Origin: Candidatus Symbiothrix dinenymphae
Lineage (GTDB): Bacteria; Bacteroidota; Bacteroidia; Bacteroidales; Azobacteroidaceae
DNA: 64,000 nucleotides
Direction of reading: 5' to 3'
Assembly (NCBI GenBank): GCA_001417715.1
Contig: BBRT01000095.1
Location: 34,079 to 98,078, forward strand
Position numbers and translations under genes: made by a program
Notes under the pieces: model-generated
What the model saw: only the letters and a program-made list of their open reading frames with translations
The model's database searches: none
What the model was told of the DNA's origin: nothing
Part shown: piece after piece, positions 42,705 to 52,569 of the stretch
Numbering within the stretch: the first letter of the stretch is position 1
Layout: every line of letters begins with the position of its first letter

Positions 42705-43583
42705 CTACTCGCGCGGGTGGGCTTGTTGATAAATATTCTTTAACTCTTCAAACGTTGTATGCGTGTAAACCTCTGTGGATGCGAGACTTGCGTGTCCCAA
42801 AAGTTCTTTCACCGCATTCAAATCCGCGCCGTTGTTCAGCATCCCCGTTGCAAAGGTGTGTCGCAACACATGCGGACTTTTTTTCGACAAATTGGGCAAC
42901 TGCGACAATCGCCTGTTGACCAACTTGTAAACCATGCTGTTAGTCAACGCCCGCCCGTCTTTGCGAACGAAAAACGCTTGTCTAACGCCCTCTACCTCCT
43001 CATCGCGCAATATCAAATACTCTTTCAAATCCTCTACCAGCAATTTTGAAAACGGAATTAAGCGCTGTTTATTGCGTTTGCCCGTCACTTTTATCAGCAG
43101 TGCGCTAAAATCAACATCATCGTCTTTCAGCCCCACCAACTCCGCACAGCGCATACCGGTCATGTAGAAAACGTCCAATATGGTTCTGTCGCGCAGTCCT
43201 TCAAACGAATCATCCACCTCCCACTCGTCAAGCAAGCCGTTCATATCGTTGTCTCTCACAAAGTTAGGTAGCGGCTTAGTCGTTTTCGGACCGATTACCT
43301 TGCTTGTCGGATTGCCTTTTGCCAGATGTTTTTTGTTCAAGTAGCGAAAAAACGATTTGAGCGAACTCAACTTGCGGTTGACCGACCGCGGCGAATACCC
43401 CTCGTTCATCAACGAAGCCATCCAACGGCGAATAATGACCGCGTCCACCTCGCTCGGCACCAGCGTTTCATCGCCACAGAAAAACTCCTTAAACTGTATT
43501 AAATCACTTTCGTAAGCACCTACAGTGTGGGCTGAATAGGCTTTCTCAGACTGTAAATAATGCAAAAATGATTCAACAGGCAT
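42705..43583 (-). CDS. xerC: Tyrosine recombinase XerC/XerD type
   Basis: The 292-residue integrase-family recombinase has an N-terminal core-binding domain (SAHTVGAYESDLIQFKEFF; SVNRKLSSLKSFFRYL) and the full catalytic set: Arg in TGMRCAEL, Lys in VTGKRNKQR, His-x-x-Arg in HVLRHTFATGML, His in LLGHASLAST and the nucleophile Tyr in EVYTHT. It probably resolves chromosome dimers at dif with a second Xer protein. The start MPVESFLHYL was preferred; an upstream ATG adds three residues. It is 15 nt downstream of rpsU. Confidence 0.92.
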   Translation of the reverse strand: MPVESFLHYLQSEKAYSAHTVGAYESDLIQFKEFFCGDETLVPSEVDAVIIRRWMASLMNEGYSPRSVNRKLSSLKSFFRYLNKKHLAKGNPTSKVIGPKTTKPLPNFVRDNDMNGLLDEWEVDDSFEGLRDRTILDVFYMTGMRCAELVGLKDDDVDFSALLIKVTGKRNKQRLIPFSKLLVEDLKEYLILRDEEVEGVRQAFFVRKDGRALTNSMVYKLVNRRLSQLPNLSKKSPHVLRHTFATGMLNNGADLNAVKELLGHASLASTEVYTHTTFEELKNIYQQAHPRE

Positions 43584-43598
43584 CAAATGCAAAGTGTC

Positions 43599-43790
43599 TT
43601 AAGTCTCATTCAAAAACTTTTTTTCAACGTAAACAGCGTGAATAACCTCTTCACGTCGCTCCACAGAGGGCTTTATGAAAGCCTGGCGCCGACGCAATTC
43701 CTTCGTCACACCTGTTTTTTCAAACTTCCTCTTAAACTTTTTCAAGGCTTTCTCAATGTTGTCGCCTTCTTTTAACGGTACAATAATCAT
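43599..43790 (-). CDS. rpsU: 30S ribosomal protein S21
   Basis: The 63-residue basic protein starts MIIVPLKEGDNIEKALKKFKRKFEKTG and continues with the conserved KELRRRQAFIKPS. It is part of the small subunit near the anti-Shine-Dalgarno end of 16S rRNA. It leads the rpsU-xerC-hpf group from a promoter at 43840-43848. Confidence 0.96.
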   Translation of the reverse strand: MIIVPLKEGDNIEKALKKFKRKFEKTGVTKELRRRQAFIKPSVERREEVIHAVYVEKKFLNET

Positions 43791-43839
43791 TTTTGACTGT
43801 TGTTTTAAAAATTGTTACTAATTTCAGAATCTTTCGGCT

Positions 43840-43848
43840 GCAAAGGTA
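43840..43848 (-). promoter_or_regulatory. rpsU promoter
   Basis: TACCTTTGC on the minus strand, 50 nt upstream of the ATG. Confidence 0.65.
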
Positions 43849-43891
43849 CGCAATAATTATGAATTACAAATCATTTTTTGCAAAATATTTT

Positions 43892-43989
43892 GTCATTGCG
43901 GGCTTGACCCGCAATCCCCTGAAAGGGAGCCTAATGTTGAGATACAGAGCGATGCAGAATAGGGGATTGCGGGTCAAGCCCGCAATGAC
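43892..43989. repeat. Complete intergenic GTCATTGCGGG palindromic element
   Basis: Two perfect 29-nt inverted arms (43892-43920 and 43961-43989) flank 40 nt. The arm begins GTCATTGCGGGCTTGACC and ends GCAATCCCCT. This free copy defines the boundaries used to recognise the copies in purH, coaD, cca and panC. It lies between the rpsU promoter and the end of the DUF362 gene. Confidence 0.95.
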
Positions 43990-43996
43990 ATTTCAA

Positions 43997-45109
43997 TCAT
44001 TCCACCGTCACTAACTCATAATCCGCCTCTCCCAGCCCTATTTCTTGGGCGTATTTCAAGCCTGCTTGCCAGTCGGTGTTGGGGTGGATGAGTTTGAATT
44101 TTTCGATGTTTTGCAAATCGCCCTGCTTTTTGACGTTCAGGACGGTGTTGAGGTTGGCTCCGGCGTTTGTTACCATGTCGGCGGAGGCTTTGTCCAATGC
44201 TACGGGGTCGAAAGAGGCGGCTATGCCTATGTTGGGGACTATGGCGGCATCGTTGCACGCCCAGCAATCGCAGTTTGGCGACACGTCCATGATGAAATTG
44301 ATGTGGAAATGGGGTTTGTCTTTCACCACCGCCAGCGCATATTCGGCAATTTTGTAGTTCATCACATCCGTAGAGTTGTCCCAGACGGGTTGAGCCGCCT
44401 CAAACTGGCACACAGCCACGCATTGCCCGCAACCAACGCATTTTTTGTAATCAATTTCCGCTTTTTTGTCCGCATTCAAATGAATCGCTTTTGAGGCGCA
44501 ATACTTCACGCACTGACCGCAGGACGTACATTCTGCCGTTTCAATGATTGGCTGCGAGGACGAATGCAGTTCCAATTTCCCCTGCCGCGAAGCCGCACCC
44601 ATACCGAGGTTTTTCAACGCACCGCCAAAGCCCGTTTGCTCGTGCCCTTTAAAGTGGTTCATCGACACCACGATGTCGGATTCTGCAATCGCCGCACCGA
44701 TTTTTGCCGTTTTGCAATACTTCAAACCGAGCGGAATTTCCAAAAAGTCGATGGCTTTCAGTCCATCGGCAATAATCACCGGGCAAGGCACCGCAAGCGG
44801 GTTAAACCCATTCTCAAACGCGCTCGTGATGTGGTCTAAGGCATTCGACCGCCTGCCCTGATACAGGGTGCTGGAATCCGTCAAAAACGGTTTCGCCTGC
44901 TTAGTCAGCAAAAATTGCACCAGCCGCGCGGCATAATTCGCGCGAATGTAAGCCAGATTGCCCGGCTCACCGAAATGAATTTTCACCGCCGTAAACTTGT
45001 CCTTGAAATCAATCGTTTCAATCCCAGCCCGCTTCACAAGCAACTCCAACTTGTCCGGCAAACTGCGCCCCGGCTTCGTGCGCATATCCGTAAAATATAC
45101 TTTTGACAT
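43997..45109 (-). CDS. DUF362 domain protein with two 4Fe-4S clusters
   Basis: The 370-residue protein combines a DUF362 region (KIHFGEPGNLAYIR, FLTDSSTLYQGRRSNALDH, IVVSMNHFKGHEQTGFGGALK) with a ferredoxin module of two CxxCxxCxxxC clusters (CTSCGQCVKYC; CVGCGQCVAVC). A late Cys-rich spot, NCDCWACNDAAIVPNIGI, is typical of the family. It is likely a cytoplasmic redox protein; the reaction is unknown. Start MSKVYFTDMRT was chosen as the family-like opening; the promoter-like TACCTTTGG lies at 45140-45148. Confidence 0.88.
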   Translation of the reverse strand: MSKVYFTDMRTKPGRSLPDKLELLVKRAGIETIDFKDKFTAVKIHFGEPGNLAYIRANYAARLVQFLLTKQAKPFLTDSSTLYQGRRSNALDHITSAFENGFNPLAVPCPVIIADGLKAIDFLEIPLGLKYCKTAKIGAAIAESDIVVSMNHFKGHEQTGFGGALKNLGMGAASRQGKLELHSSSQPIIETAECTSCGQCVKYCASKAIHLNADKKAEIDYKKCVGCGQCVAVCQFEAAQPVWDNSTDVMNYKIAEYALAVVKDKPHFHINFIMDVSPNCDCWACNDAAIVPNIGIAASFDPVALDKASADMVTNAGANLNTVLNVKKQGDLQNIEKFKLIHPNTDWQAGLKYAQEIGLGEADYELVTVE

Positions 45110-45198
45110 AATAAACAGTTTTTTTTTGTAAAAATCGCCCCAAAGGTATAACTTATTTTGCAAACCGGCAAATTTTGTGTTTTCCCATTTATTTTACT

Positions 45199-45207
45199 TA
45201 CTTTTGC
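45199..45207 (+). promoter_or_regulatory. panC promoter
   Basis: TACTTTTGC, 29 nt before the panC ATG at 45237. Confidence 0.65.
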
Positions 45208-45236
45208 GCCGTTTTTAAGAAAAGACATTTTTGCAA

Positions 45237-46115
45237 ATGAAAATTATTGAAAAAATCGATGATTTGAAGGGCGTTTTGGCGACTGCCCGACATACCCATA
45301 AATCCATCGGATTGGTGCCTACAATGGGCGCATTGCACGCCGGACACCGCGCTTTGGTTGCACACGCTGTGGCAGAAAACGATGTGACGGTGGTCAGCAT
45401 TTTCGTTAATCCCACCCAATTTAACGACAAAAACGACCTCAAAAACTACCCGCGCACTCCCGAAGCCGATTGCGAATTATTGGCAAACGCGGGTGTAAAC
45501 ATCGTGTTCATGCCCTCCGCCGAAGAAATGTATCCCGCGCCGGACACCCGCCAATTTGAATTTGGAGCCTTGGCAACGGTGATGGAAGGCGCGTTTCGAC
45601 CGGGGCATTTCAATGGCGTGGCGCAGATTGTGAGCCGGTTATTTGAGATTGCGGCACCCGACCGAGCCTATTTTGGCGAAAAAGATTTTCAGCAGTTGGC
45701 AATTATCCGCGAAATGGTGAGGCATCTGCAATTGGATGTGCAAATAGTTGCCTGCCCTATTGTTCGCGAAGCGGACGGCTTGGCGATGAGTTCGCGCAAC
45801 GCGCGACTGACTGCCGCGCAGCGGCAGGCGGCGGTGAATATTTCGCGGGTTCTGCTGCACAGCAGGGAATTGCGGGTCAAGCCCGCCCACAGCAGTTGTC
45901 ATTGCGAGCTTGACCCGCAATCCCTTGAAAGCACCAGACAATGGGTGACAGAACAGGTCAATGCCGTTCCCGAATTGCAGGTGGAGTATTTTGCTATTGT
46001 GGATGGAACCACGCTGCAACCGATTGAAAATTGGGCGGACAGTGCATTTCCTGTTGGTTGCATTGCAGTGTTTGATGGGGATGTGAGGCTGATTGATACT
46101 GTTTTTTACGCTTAA
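45237..46115 (+). CDS. panC: Pantothenate synthetase with repeat insert
   Basis: PanC joins pantoate and beta-alanine. The motifs [34 protein letters not shown] and AMSSRNARL are intact. In the C-terminal lid region about 22 residues ([21 protein letters not shown]) are encoded by a GTCATTGCGGG element at 45864-45926, between VLLHS and ESTRQWV. The catalytic core is untouched. The total of 292 residues is slightly longer than usual. panB and panD are not nearby. DUF554 follows 6 nt downstream. Confidence 0.93.
   Translation: MKIIEKIDDLKGVLATARHTHKSIGLVPTMGALHAGHRALVAHAVAENDVTVVSIFVNPTQFNDKNDLKNYPRTPEADCELLANAGVNIVFMPSAEEMYPAPDTRQFEFGALATVMEGAFRPGHFNGVAQIVSRLFEIAAPDRAYFGEKDFQQLAIIREMVRHLQLDVQIVACPIVREADGLAMSSRNARLTAAQRQAAVNISRVLLHSRELRVKPAHSSCHCELDPQSLESTRQWVTEQVNAVPELQVEYFAIVDGTTLQPIENWADSAFPVGCIAVFDGDVRLIDTVFYA
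45864..45926 (+). repeat. GTCATTGCGGG element inside panC
   Basis: Shortened copy: a 23-nt part of one arm (45864-45886) and a full 29-nt opposite arm (45898-45926) with two mismatches, in frame with panC. Confidence 0.9.
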
Positions 46116-46121
46116 TAATAT

Positions 46122-46805
46122 ATGATTGGAACATTAGTAAATACAGCGGCGATTATTGTGGGGAGTGGCATCGGGCTGGTTTTCAAAAAGAGCATTCCGG
46201 AAAAATATCAATCCGTTTATTTTCAGGCTGTTGGATTGTTCACTTTGCTGTTGGGAATTAAGATGTCTATTGGCATTTCGGAGCCTTTGTTGGTGGTGTT
46301 AAGTTTGGTTCTGGGGGGCTTCCTTGGTGTCCGAATGCGGCTTGAGCAGCGGGTGGAACAATTGGGCGACCTCATTAAAACACGCACCAAATCGAAGAAC
46401 GACCGCTTCACAGAGGGCTTGTTGACGGCTTTTTTGCTCTTTTGCATGGGGTCGATGACTCTCGTGGGGGCGATAGAAGAAGGCTTCGGACAAACCTCCG
46501 ACCTCTTGCTCACCAAATCCATTATGGACTTTTTCTCTGCCATCATGCTTGCCTCCGCCTTGGGGATTGGCGTGCTGTGTTCTGCCGCCCTCGTTTTAGT
46601 CTTTCAAGGCGGCATCACCCTCTTGGTCGCGCTTATCGGCAAAGACATTCCCCCCGAAATCATATCCGAAATAACAGTAGTAGGCGGAATTATTCTCATC
46701 GGATTAGGCATCAACCTGCTCAACATCAAAAAGTTGGAAATCATCAACCTGCTACCTGCATTGCTGCTGATTTGCCTGCTGGTGTGGGTTAAAACTTTGT
46801 GGTGA
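46122..46805 (+). CDS. DUF554 family membrane protein
   Basis: The 227-residue protein has about seven hydrophobic segments and starts MIGTLVNTAAIIVGSGIGL, the standard DUF554 (YdfK-like) opening. GGFLGVRMRLEQ, FCMGSMTLVGAIEEG and VGGIILIGLGINLL are further family marks. Function is unknown; it may be a transporter. It lies 6 nt after panC and probably shares its transcript. Confidence 0.9.
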   Translation: MIGTLVNTAAIIVGSGIGLVFKKSIPEKYQSVYFQAVGLFTLLLGIKMSIGISEPLLVVLSLVLGGFLGVRMRLEQRVEQLGDLIKTRTKSKNDRFTEGLLTAFLLFCMGSMTLVGAIEEGFGQTSDLLLTKSIMDFFSAIMLASALGIGVLCSAALVLVFQGGITLLVALIGKDIPPEIISEITVVGGIILIGLGINLLNIKKLEIINLLPALLLICLLVWVKTLW

Positions 46806-46851
46806 AAGGGGTACAATTTTGATAACCCCGTACAAGTTTTCTCTATACCGG

Positions 46852-49662
46852 CTAATTCTCCGGAGCAGTGAGTGTTTTATAAAATTGAAGATACTCTTCC
46901 AGCGTTTTTCCTTGCAGCAGGATGTTGTAGTTGGCTTCTGAAATTGGGACTATGATGGCTCCCAAGCGTTCTAACTCGGCTGCGTAGCCTTCTTCTTCGT
47001 GTATCATTTGCTCGTATTCCTGCACTACTTCCAGGTTGACAAAACTCTTGATTTGCAGCGTATTGACTTCACCTGTTGAGGTTTGTTCCAAATCGAAATC
47101 GTTGACGGTGAAGTTGCCGAAGTTGAAGCTGGCTACGGTGTAGAGCAGCAAATTGTCGTCCAAACTGCCATTTGAATACACTATCATCAGCAGGTGAGGA
47201 GTGTCCTTTTTTTCGGAGAACATCAGTGAATCCGCCGCACTCACATCCTGCACGGCTCCCCAACGGCTTCCGAGCAACCCACCACGCGCCAACTGGTTGT
47301 CGCCGGAGCTTGACAGGGTCAGCCCTGCCAAAAACCGTTTCATCATCTCCTGCGCCAATTCGGTCACATCGGCTGCGGGATATTTCGCAATAATCTCTTG
47401 CAGCAGCGCCTTGAACGTAACTGCATCGTGGGTTTGCACATAGCTCAACGCATTGAGAAACGCGAATTTAGGCATCAAATCCGACTGCGGATATTTTGCC
47501 TGAACGGTCTCGTAATTCTGATGAATTTCGGCAATGTCACCCTCCAAATACGCCTCGTAGGTGGCTTCATACAGCGAATCTTGCAACACATACATCATTT
47601 TCAGGTTGTATTCATAGCCAGGGTCAGCCATTGCCTGTGCCAACTCACTTTCCGGAAATTCCTCCCGAATGAGTTGTTTCTGACGGTCTGCAAGCTCTTT
47701 GTTATCATTGCGCAAATGTATCAGATAGACATTGTAATAGGCATCCAACTTCTTTTCATGCTCCGGAAACTGCGTGTTCAACCGGTTGAACGTTTCCACC
47801 GCCAAATGGGAATCCTCCAATTTGTTTTTGTAAATCACCGCCATATTGTACAGCCCATCTTTGAGAATTTGGTCGGAAGCGGCGATAGCCTCCTCTGTCA
47901 GAGGGATTTGCTGCAAATAAAATTGCGGGTCGTGCGGGTCGGTCGATAAACTGTCGGGCTTGCTCGTGGCGAGGCTGTTGCCCAAACTGTCGGTTGGCAA
48001 GTTGGCGATAGAATCTTCGGGGAGGTCAGTGTCTTCAGCCGTTTTTTCCTCGGCAAACATATTGCCCATGGGGGTGGTTTTGTTGCGTCGCCGCCAGTTG
48101 TCCTCCAATTTGCGATTGCCCCATTTCTGTTGAAAAGCCGTTTTACCCAATGCCACAGCTTGGGTGTTGTAAAAATAAAACAGGTTTTCTTCGCCCGGTT
48201 TGGTTGGTGCCACCACAGCCGCTACCGGCTTGTTCAACTGTGTCAACTGCGAACGCGTTTCGTCCAGCGTATTTTCGTATGCTTCGCGCAGTGCTGCTAA
48301 TTCTTCTTCTTTTTCCTTTTGTTTCAAATCATCAATGAGTTTGTTGACCACTTTCAGCCGTTCGCTGTCCGTCATCTTTGCAAGGCGTTGCAAACTGTCT
48401 TGCAAATTGACCGCCTCGGCTACTACCACCAATTCGCCCAAAATCTCTGTTCGCTTCTCTACGCGCGGATAGGCTTCATGCTCTTTCGCCAATTGCGCCA
48501 ATGCACCGGTGTAATGCGGATGTGCCTTCGCATAGTTGCGCTGCTGAAAATACAGGTCGCCTAATATCAACTGATTCAGGGTTTTGTCAAAGCCGTTTTG
48601 CGTACTCGTTTCTACGCCCAATTCGTAGTGTGCAATCGCAGTTGCAGTATCCGGCACACCCATATAGACATTTCCAAGTGCATAATAGATTTGGTCTAAA
48701 TAGTCTTTGTTTTTGCTGTCTTTTGCCATTTTGCGGAGTTGCTTGGTGATGTGGGTGGTGTCGCTGCCTTCCATCACTTCCGACTGTCTGATTTTGGTGC
48801 TAAATTGCAGGCTGTAAGGCACTTTGGACATTTGAATTTCGCTGAACGCCTTGTATGCCAATGCTTTATTTCCCTCTTTCGCATATAATTGACCTAACAG
48901 GTAGCGTTCGCGATTGCGTTGCAGGCTGTTTTTCTCCGCATCAATTGCCTTTTGCAAATAGGGGATTACATCTGCATATTGTTTTTGCTGGAGCCAAAAA
49001 TCGGCATAAGTGGCTGCATACCAGTGTTCTAACCGCTTGTTAGGGATGCCTTCCCGCTTCACGCGCAAAAGAATATCTTCCGCCTCATAAAACCAACCCA
49101 AATTGGTGTAACTCCTTGCCTGCCAAATCAGTGCATCAACGCCAATTTCCGGCTGCGTATCATAAATTCGCGCAATGTAGGCAAACGTGCCACCCGCCAG
49201 CATAAAATCGCCATTGTGAAACTGCCCCTTCCCCACCAGCATCCACGCATTGAACAAAAACGCGTTAAATTCCATCCGCGACCGCCACGCCTTGTATGCA
49301 GGGTCGTTGCGTCGACCGGGGTTGGCTTTGGGTTTGGTGCGAATAGAATGCTGCTTGGCGGCTTTCACACCCTTTTCAATGGCTCGGTCAAACGCTCCGC
49401 CCTGGGTGGCTTTCTCGCGGGGTAACGCATCCACGGGGTACATCAACAGGATGTCCGAATAATTATCCTGATAGCTCTCTGTCTGCTTCTTCAAAGCCTC
49501 ATCATAAGCCATCTCCCCATTGAAATAGACATTGTAACGGGTATTAAACGCATGATACCACCGTGTTCCCGCCGTATTTTTAGGCGAAGAACACCCGCAC
49601 AGCACCACACATAGCACCATGCACAGCATCACACCAAGTCTAATAAATTCCCGTTTCGACAT
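46852..49662 (-). CDS. porW: Type IX secretion lipoprotein PorW/SprE
   Basis: The 936-residue protein starts with a lipoprotein signal (LGVMLCMVLCVVLCGC). The conserved opening NTAGTRWYHAFNTRYNVYFNG and YDEALKKQTESY follow, the hallmark of SprE/PorW. Many TPR helix pairs make up the rest (ALIWQARSYTNLGWFYEAEDILL; YALGNVYMGVPDTATAIAHY; TYEAYLEGDIAEIHQNYETV). PorW links the PorKN ring and the translocon of T9SS. Its presence agrees with the T9SS cargo at 35052. It is downstream of pepT by 28 nt on the same strand. Confidence 0.88.
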   Translation of the reverse strand: MSKREFIRLGVMLCMVLCVVLCGCSSPKNTAGTRWYHAFNTRYNVYFNGEMAYDEALKKQTESYQDNYSDILLMYPVDALPREKATQGGAFDRAIEKGVKAAKQHSIRTKPKANPGRRNDPAYKAWRSRMEFNAFLFNAWMLVGKGQFHNGDFMLAGGTFAYIARIYDTQPEIGVDALIWQARSYTNLGWFYEAEDILLRVKREGIPNKRLEHWYAATYADFWLQQKQYADVIPYLQKAIDAEKNSLQRNRERYLLGQLYAKEGNKALAYKAFSEIQMSKVPYSLQFSTKIRQSEVMEGSDTTHITKQLRKMAKDSKNKDYLDQIYYALGNVYMGVPDTATAIAHYELGVETSTQNGFDKTLNQLILGDLYFQQRNYAKAHPHYTGALAQLAKEHEAYPRVEKRTEILGELVVVAEAVNLQDSLQRLAKMTDSERLKVVNKLIDDLKQKEKEEELAALREAYENTLDETRSQLTQLNKPVAAVVAPTKPGEENLFYFYNTQAVALGKTAFQQKWGNRKLEDNWRRRNKTTPMGNMFAEEKTAEDTDLPEDSIANLPTDSLGNSLATSKPDSLSTDPHDPQFYLQQIPLTEEAIAASDQILKDGLYNMAVIYKNKLEDSHLAVETFNRLNTQFPEHEKKLDAYYNVYLIHLRNDNKELADRQKQLIREEFPESELAQAMADPGYEYNLKMMYVLQDSLYEATYEAYLEGDIAEIHQNYETVQAKYPQSDLMPKFAFLNALSYVQTHDAVTFKALLQEIIAKYPAADVTELAQEMMKRFLAGLTLSSSGDNQLARGGLLGSRWGAVQDVSAADSLMFSEKKDTPHLLMIVYSNGSLDDNLLLYTVASFNFGNFTVNDFDLEQTSTGEVNTLQIKSFVNLEVVQEYEQMIHEEEGYAAELERLGAIIVPISEANYNILLQGKTLEEYLQFYKTLTAPEN

Positions 49663-49690
49663 ACGCGTATAAAACAGATTTTTTAGCGTT

Positions 49691-50968
49691 TTATTGTGTT
49701 TTGCCCCCGACACCCTTTACAATATTCACAATCACCTCCACAGCCTTCTCCATCGACTGAATGGGGACAAATTCGTAGCGACCGTGAAAATTCACGCCAC
49801 CTGCGAAGATGTTGGGGCAGGGCAAACCCTTGAATGAGAGTTGCGCGCCATCGGTGCCGCCGCGGATGAGGCGCACAACGGGCGTAATGCCTGCTTCGAG
49901 CATCGCCTGTTTCGCCAAGTCGATGATGTGCTTTTGCGGCTCCACCATCTCGCGCATATTGCGGTATTGCTGCTTGATGTGCAGCGTAACGGTATCTGCG
50001 GGGTACACTTTATTAAATTCGTTTGTGAGATTTTGAAGTGTAATCAATCGCTGTTCAAATTTCTTTGCGTCGTGGTCGCGAACAATGTACGTGAGCGTTG
50101 CGTCTTCCACCGAGCCGCTTATGGAGGTCAGATGAAAAAATCCCTCATAGCCGCTTGTGCGTTCCGGACGTTCCGCTTGCGGCATTGCGGTGGCAAATTG
50201 GGTGGCGAGCAGTGCGGCATTGCGCATCTTGTCTTTGGCATAGCCCGGATGCACATTCAGCCCGTTGATGTGGACTGTGGCGACGGCGGCGTTGAAATTT
50301 TCGTATTCCAGTTCGCCCAATTCGCCGCCGTCCATGGTGTATGCCCAATCGCAACCAAACTGTGCTACGTCGAAGAGGTGTGCGCCGCGTCCGATTTCTT
50401 CGTCGGGATTGAAAGCGACGCGCACTTTGCCGTGCGGAATTTCGGGATGCTGCTGCAGATACTCGATGGCGGTCAGGATTTCGGCGATGCCCGCTTTGTC
50501 GTCGGCTCCCAAAAGGGTTGTCCCGTCCGTCACAATCAAGTCTTCACCCCTGTGCTGCAACAATTCAGGAAACAGTTTGGGCGACAGCACCACCTTCTCG
50601 GCAGCATTCAAAACAATATCCCCACCATCATAATTCTCCACAATGCGAGGCTTCACATTAGCCCCGGACATATCAGGCGAAGTATCCAAATGCGCAATAA
50701 ACCCAACGACAGGCAACTGGTAACCGGTAACCGGTAACTGGTAACTGGTAACTGATAACTGATTAGCGGGCAAAGTCGCCATCAGATAAGCATGCTCGTC
50801 CAGCGAAATATCCTCCAAGCCCATTGCCTCCAACTCGGCTTTCAGGGCGTGTGCCAACTGCCATTGGCAGCGTGTGCTCGGCGTTGTTTCCGAAGTATCA
50901 TCGGAACGTGTGTCAAACGCCACATACTTTAAGAAGCGTTCTGCAACAGTGCTGTTTTTTGTGTTCAT
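49691..50968 (-). CDS. pepT: Peptidase T (tripeptide aminopeptidase) with repeat insert
   Basis: The 425-residue M20 zinc peptidase removes N-terminal residues from tripeptides. The metal motifs are visible in order: [39 protein letters not shown] and [11 protein letters not shown], with a final [11 protein letters not shown]. After LMATLPAN the usual short loop before VGFIAHLDT is replaced by [18 protein letters not shown], encoded by the GTTACC repeat (50713-50762). ATG 50968 follows the promoter at 50986-50994. Confidence 0.94.
   Translation of the reverse strand: MNTKNSTVAERFLKYVAFDTRSDDTSETTPSTRCQWQLAHALKAELEAMGLEDISLDEHAYLMATLPANQLSVTSYQLPVTGYQLPVVGFIAHLDTSPDMSGANVKPRIVENYDGGDIVLNAAEKVVLSPKLFPELLQHRGEDLIVTDGTTLLGADDKAGIAEILTAIEYLQQHPEIPHGKVRVAFNPDEEIGRGAHLFDVAQFGCDWAYTMDGGELGELEYENFNAAVATVHINGLNVHPGYAKDKMRNAALLATQFATAMPQAERPERTSGYEGFFHLTSISGSVEDATLTYIVRDHDAKKFEQRLITLQNLTNEFNKVYPADTVTLHIKQQYRNMREMVEPQKHIIDLAKQAMLEAGITPVVRLIRGGTDGAQLSFKGLPCPNIFAGGVNFHGRYEFVPIQSMEKAVEVIVNIVKGVGGKTQ
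50713..50762. repeat. In-frame GTTACC-family insert in pepT
   Basis: Read on the plus strand, GGTAACCGGTAACC and ACTGGTAACTGATAACTG units repeat about seven times. On the coding strand they give the same YQLPVTG pattern as in ispG. Confidence 0.9.
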
Positions 50969-50985
50969 AGCGTTTATTTTTTTTT

Positions 50986-50994
50986 GCAAAAGTA
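50986..50994 (-). promoter_or_regulatory. pepT-porW promoter
   Basis: TACTTTTGC on the minus strand, 18 nt upstream of the pepT ATG. Confidence 0.6.
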
Positions 50995-51067
50995 GCGAAA
51001 ATTTTTCTTTTTTTCCATGCCATATTGGTTTACACGAAAAAAGTTTTGCAGATTGAAACATAATTCG

Positions 51068-51076
51068 TACTTTTGC
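51068..51076 (+). promoter_or_regulatory. Promoter of the AAA ATPase gene
   Basis: TACTTTTGC on the plus strand, divergent from pepT and 59 nt before the ATG at 51135. Confidence 0.6.
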
Positions 51077-51134
51077 AATCGCAACCGTCAGTTCGGAACT
51101 CACCGTTTCGGAACTGCGAAAAAATATTTGAATT

Positions 51135-52454
51135 ATGAAGTTTTATAACAGAGAAGACGAGATGGCAAGGCTGCACAAAGTTCAGGCGCAATCGCTTGAA
51201 AACGCGCAATTTACAGTTATTACAGGCAGACGGCGCGTGGGCAAAACGCAACTGTTGCTGAATGCCACAGAAGGCGTGCCGACACTTTATTTTTTCGTTT
51301 CTCGCAAAGCGGAAACTTATCTTTGCGAAGATTTTCAGCAGGAAATCGCCGAAAAACTGCAAATTCCACTGATGGGCAATGTGCAGAATTTCAGTCAGTT
51401 GTTCAAATTTTTGATGCAACTGTCCGCCACACGCCCTTTTAACCTGATTATCGACGAATTTCAAGAGTTTTTGAATATCAATCCGTCTGTTTTCAGCGAC
51501 ATGCAGCGCGATTGGGACACGCAAAAAACCGCGAGCAAAATCAATTTGTTTGTTTGCGGCTCGGTTTATTCGCTGATGCACAGGATTTTTGAGGATTACA
51601 ATGCGCCGCTTTATGGTCGCGCTACCAATTTTTTGCGGTTAAAGCCGTTCAAAGTGTCGGTTTTGAAAGAAATTTTGGCGGAAAACAACCCCAAATTTTC
51701 GGCGGAAGACTTGTTGGCTTTGTATGCTTTCACAGGCGGCGTGGCAAAATACGTTCAACTTTTTGTAGATAATAAAGCATTGACACTCAAAAAAATGCTT
51801 GATTTGATGCTCAAAGAAGATTCGTTTTTTATTGCCGATGGGAAAAGTATGCTGGTAGAAGAATTTGGCAAGGATTATGCCATTTATTTTACGATTTTAT
51901 CGGCGATTGCGCGCGGCGAAAATACCCGCGCAAAAATTGAAACCGTTGTTGGAAAAGAAGTTGGCGGCTACCTCACGCGCATGGAACACGATTACGGCTT
52001 GCTCGCGAAATCAACACCGATTTTTGCCAAATCGGAAACAAAGAATATGCGCTATGTGATTGAAGATAATTTCTTAACATTTTGGTTTCGTTTTATTTAC
52101 AAGTACAGTCATATTATTGAAATTCAGCAATATGACGAATTGCGAAAAATTATTGAACGCGATTATGCCACTTTTAGCGGCAAAGTGTTGGAAAAATATT
52201 TCCGCGAAAAACTCATTGAACAGGGCGGAATGACCAAGATTGGCGGTTTTTGGGACAAAAGCGGTGAAAACGAAATTGATTTAGTTGTTGTCAATGAAAC
52301 CAAGAAAACGGCGCAAATCGTTGAAATCAAACGCAATGAAAAGCATATCCGTTACAATGTGTTGAAAGAAAAAGCTGCTGCGATGCTTGTGCAGACAGGT
52401 GAATTGAAAAATTACGAAGTCGAATACAAAGGGCTGTCGATGGCGGATATGTAA
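51135..52454 (+). CDS. AAA ATPase (ATPase_2/DUF234 type) with C-terminal nuclease-like domain
   Basis: The 439-residue protein opens with [11 protein letters not shown] and a Walker [15 protein letters not shown], then Walker [10 protein letters not shown] and the sensor-like [10 protein letters not shown]. These mark the archaeal-type ATPase_2 family. The C-terminal DUF234 part has a PD-(D/E)XK pattern: NEIDLVVVN with Asp and AQIVEIKRN with ExK. Such proteins are common, scattered and uncharacterised; links with mobile DNA or defence have been suggested. It is the last intact gene before the IS-like remnant. Confidence 0.85.
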   Translation: MKFYNREDEMARLHKVQAQSLENAQFTVITGRRRVGKTQLLLNATEGVPTLYFFVSRKAETYLCEDFQQEIAEKLQIPLMGNVQNFSQLFKFLMQLSATRPFNLIIDEFQEFLNINPSVFSDMQRDWDTQKTASKINLFVCGSVYSLMHRIFEDYNAPLYGRATNFLRLKPFKVSVLKEILAENNPKFSAEDLLALYAFTGGVAKYVQLFVDNKALTLKKMLDLMLKEDSFFIADGKSMLVEEFGKDYAIYFTILSAIARGENTRAKIETVVGKEVGGYLTRMEHDYGLLAKSTPIFAKSETKNMRYVIEDNFLTFWFRFIYKYSHIIEIQQYDELRKIIERDYATFSGKVLEKYFREKLIEQGGMTKIGGFWDKSGENEIDLVVVNETKKTAQIVEIKRNEKHIRYNVLKEKAAAMLVQTGELKNYEVEYKGLSMADM

Positions 52455-52569
52455 CTTTCGCTGTCTCAACTGCGGTGAGCATCCCTGATTTTATTTTTCA
52501 ACTACTTCAAACAATTCTCCGTCGTATTTTTCTTTCAGCTTGACCGAAAAACCTTTTTCTGCGGTGTAA

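Noticed and set aside
49841..50737. A 298-codon plus-strand frame
   Set aside because: Shadow of pepT; the pepT metal motifs are unambiguous.
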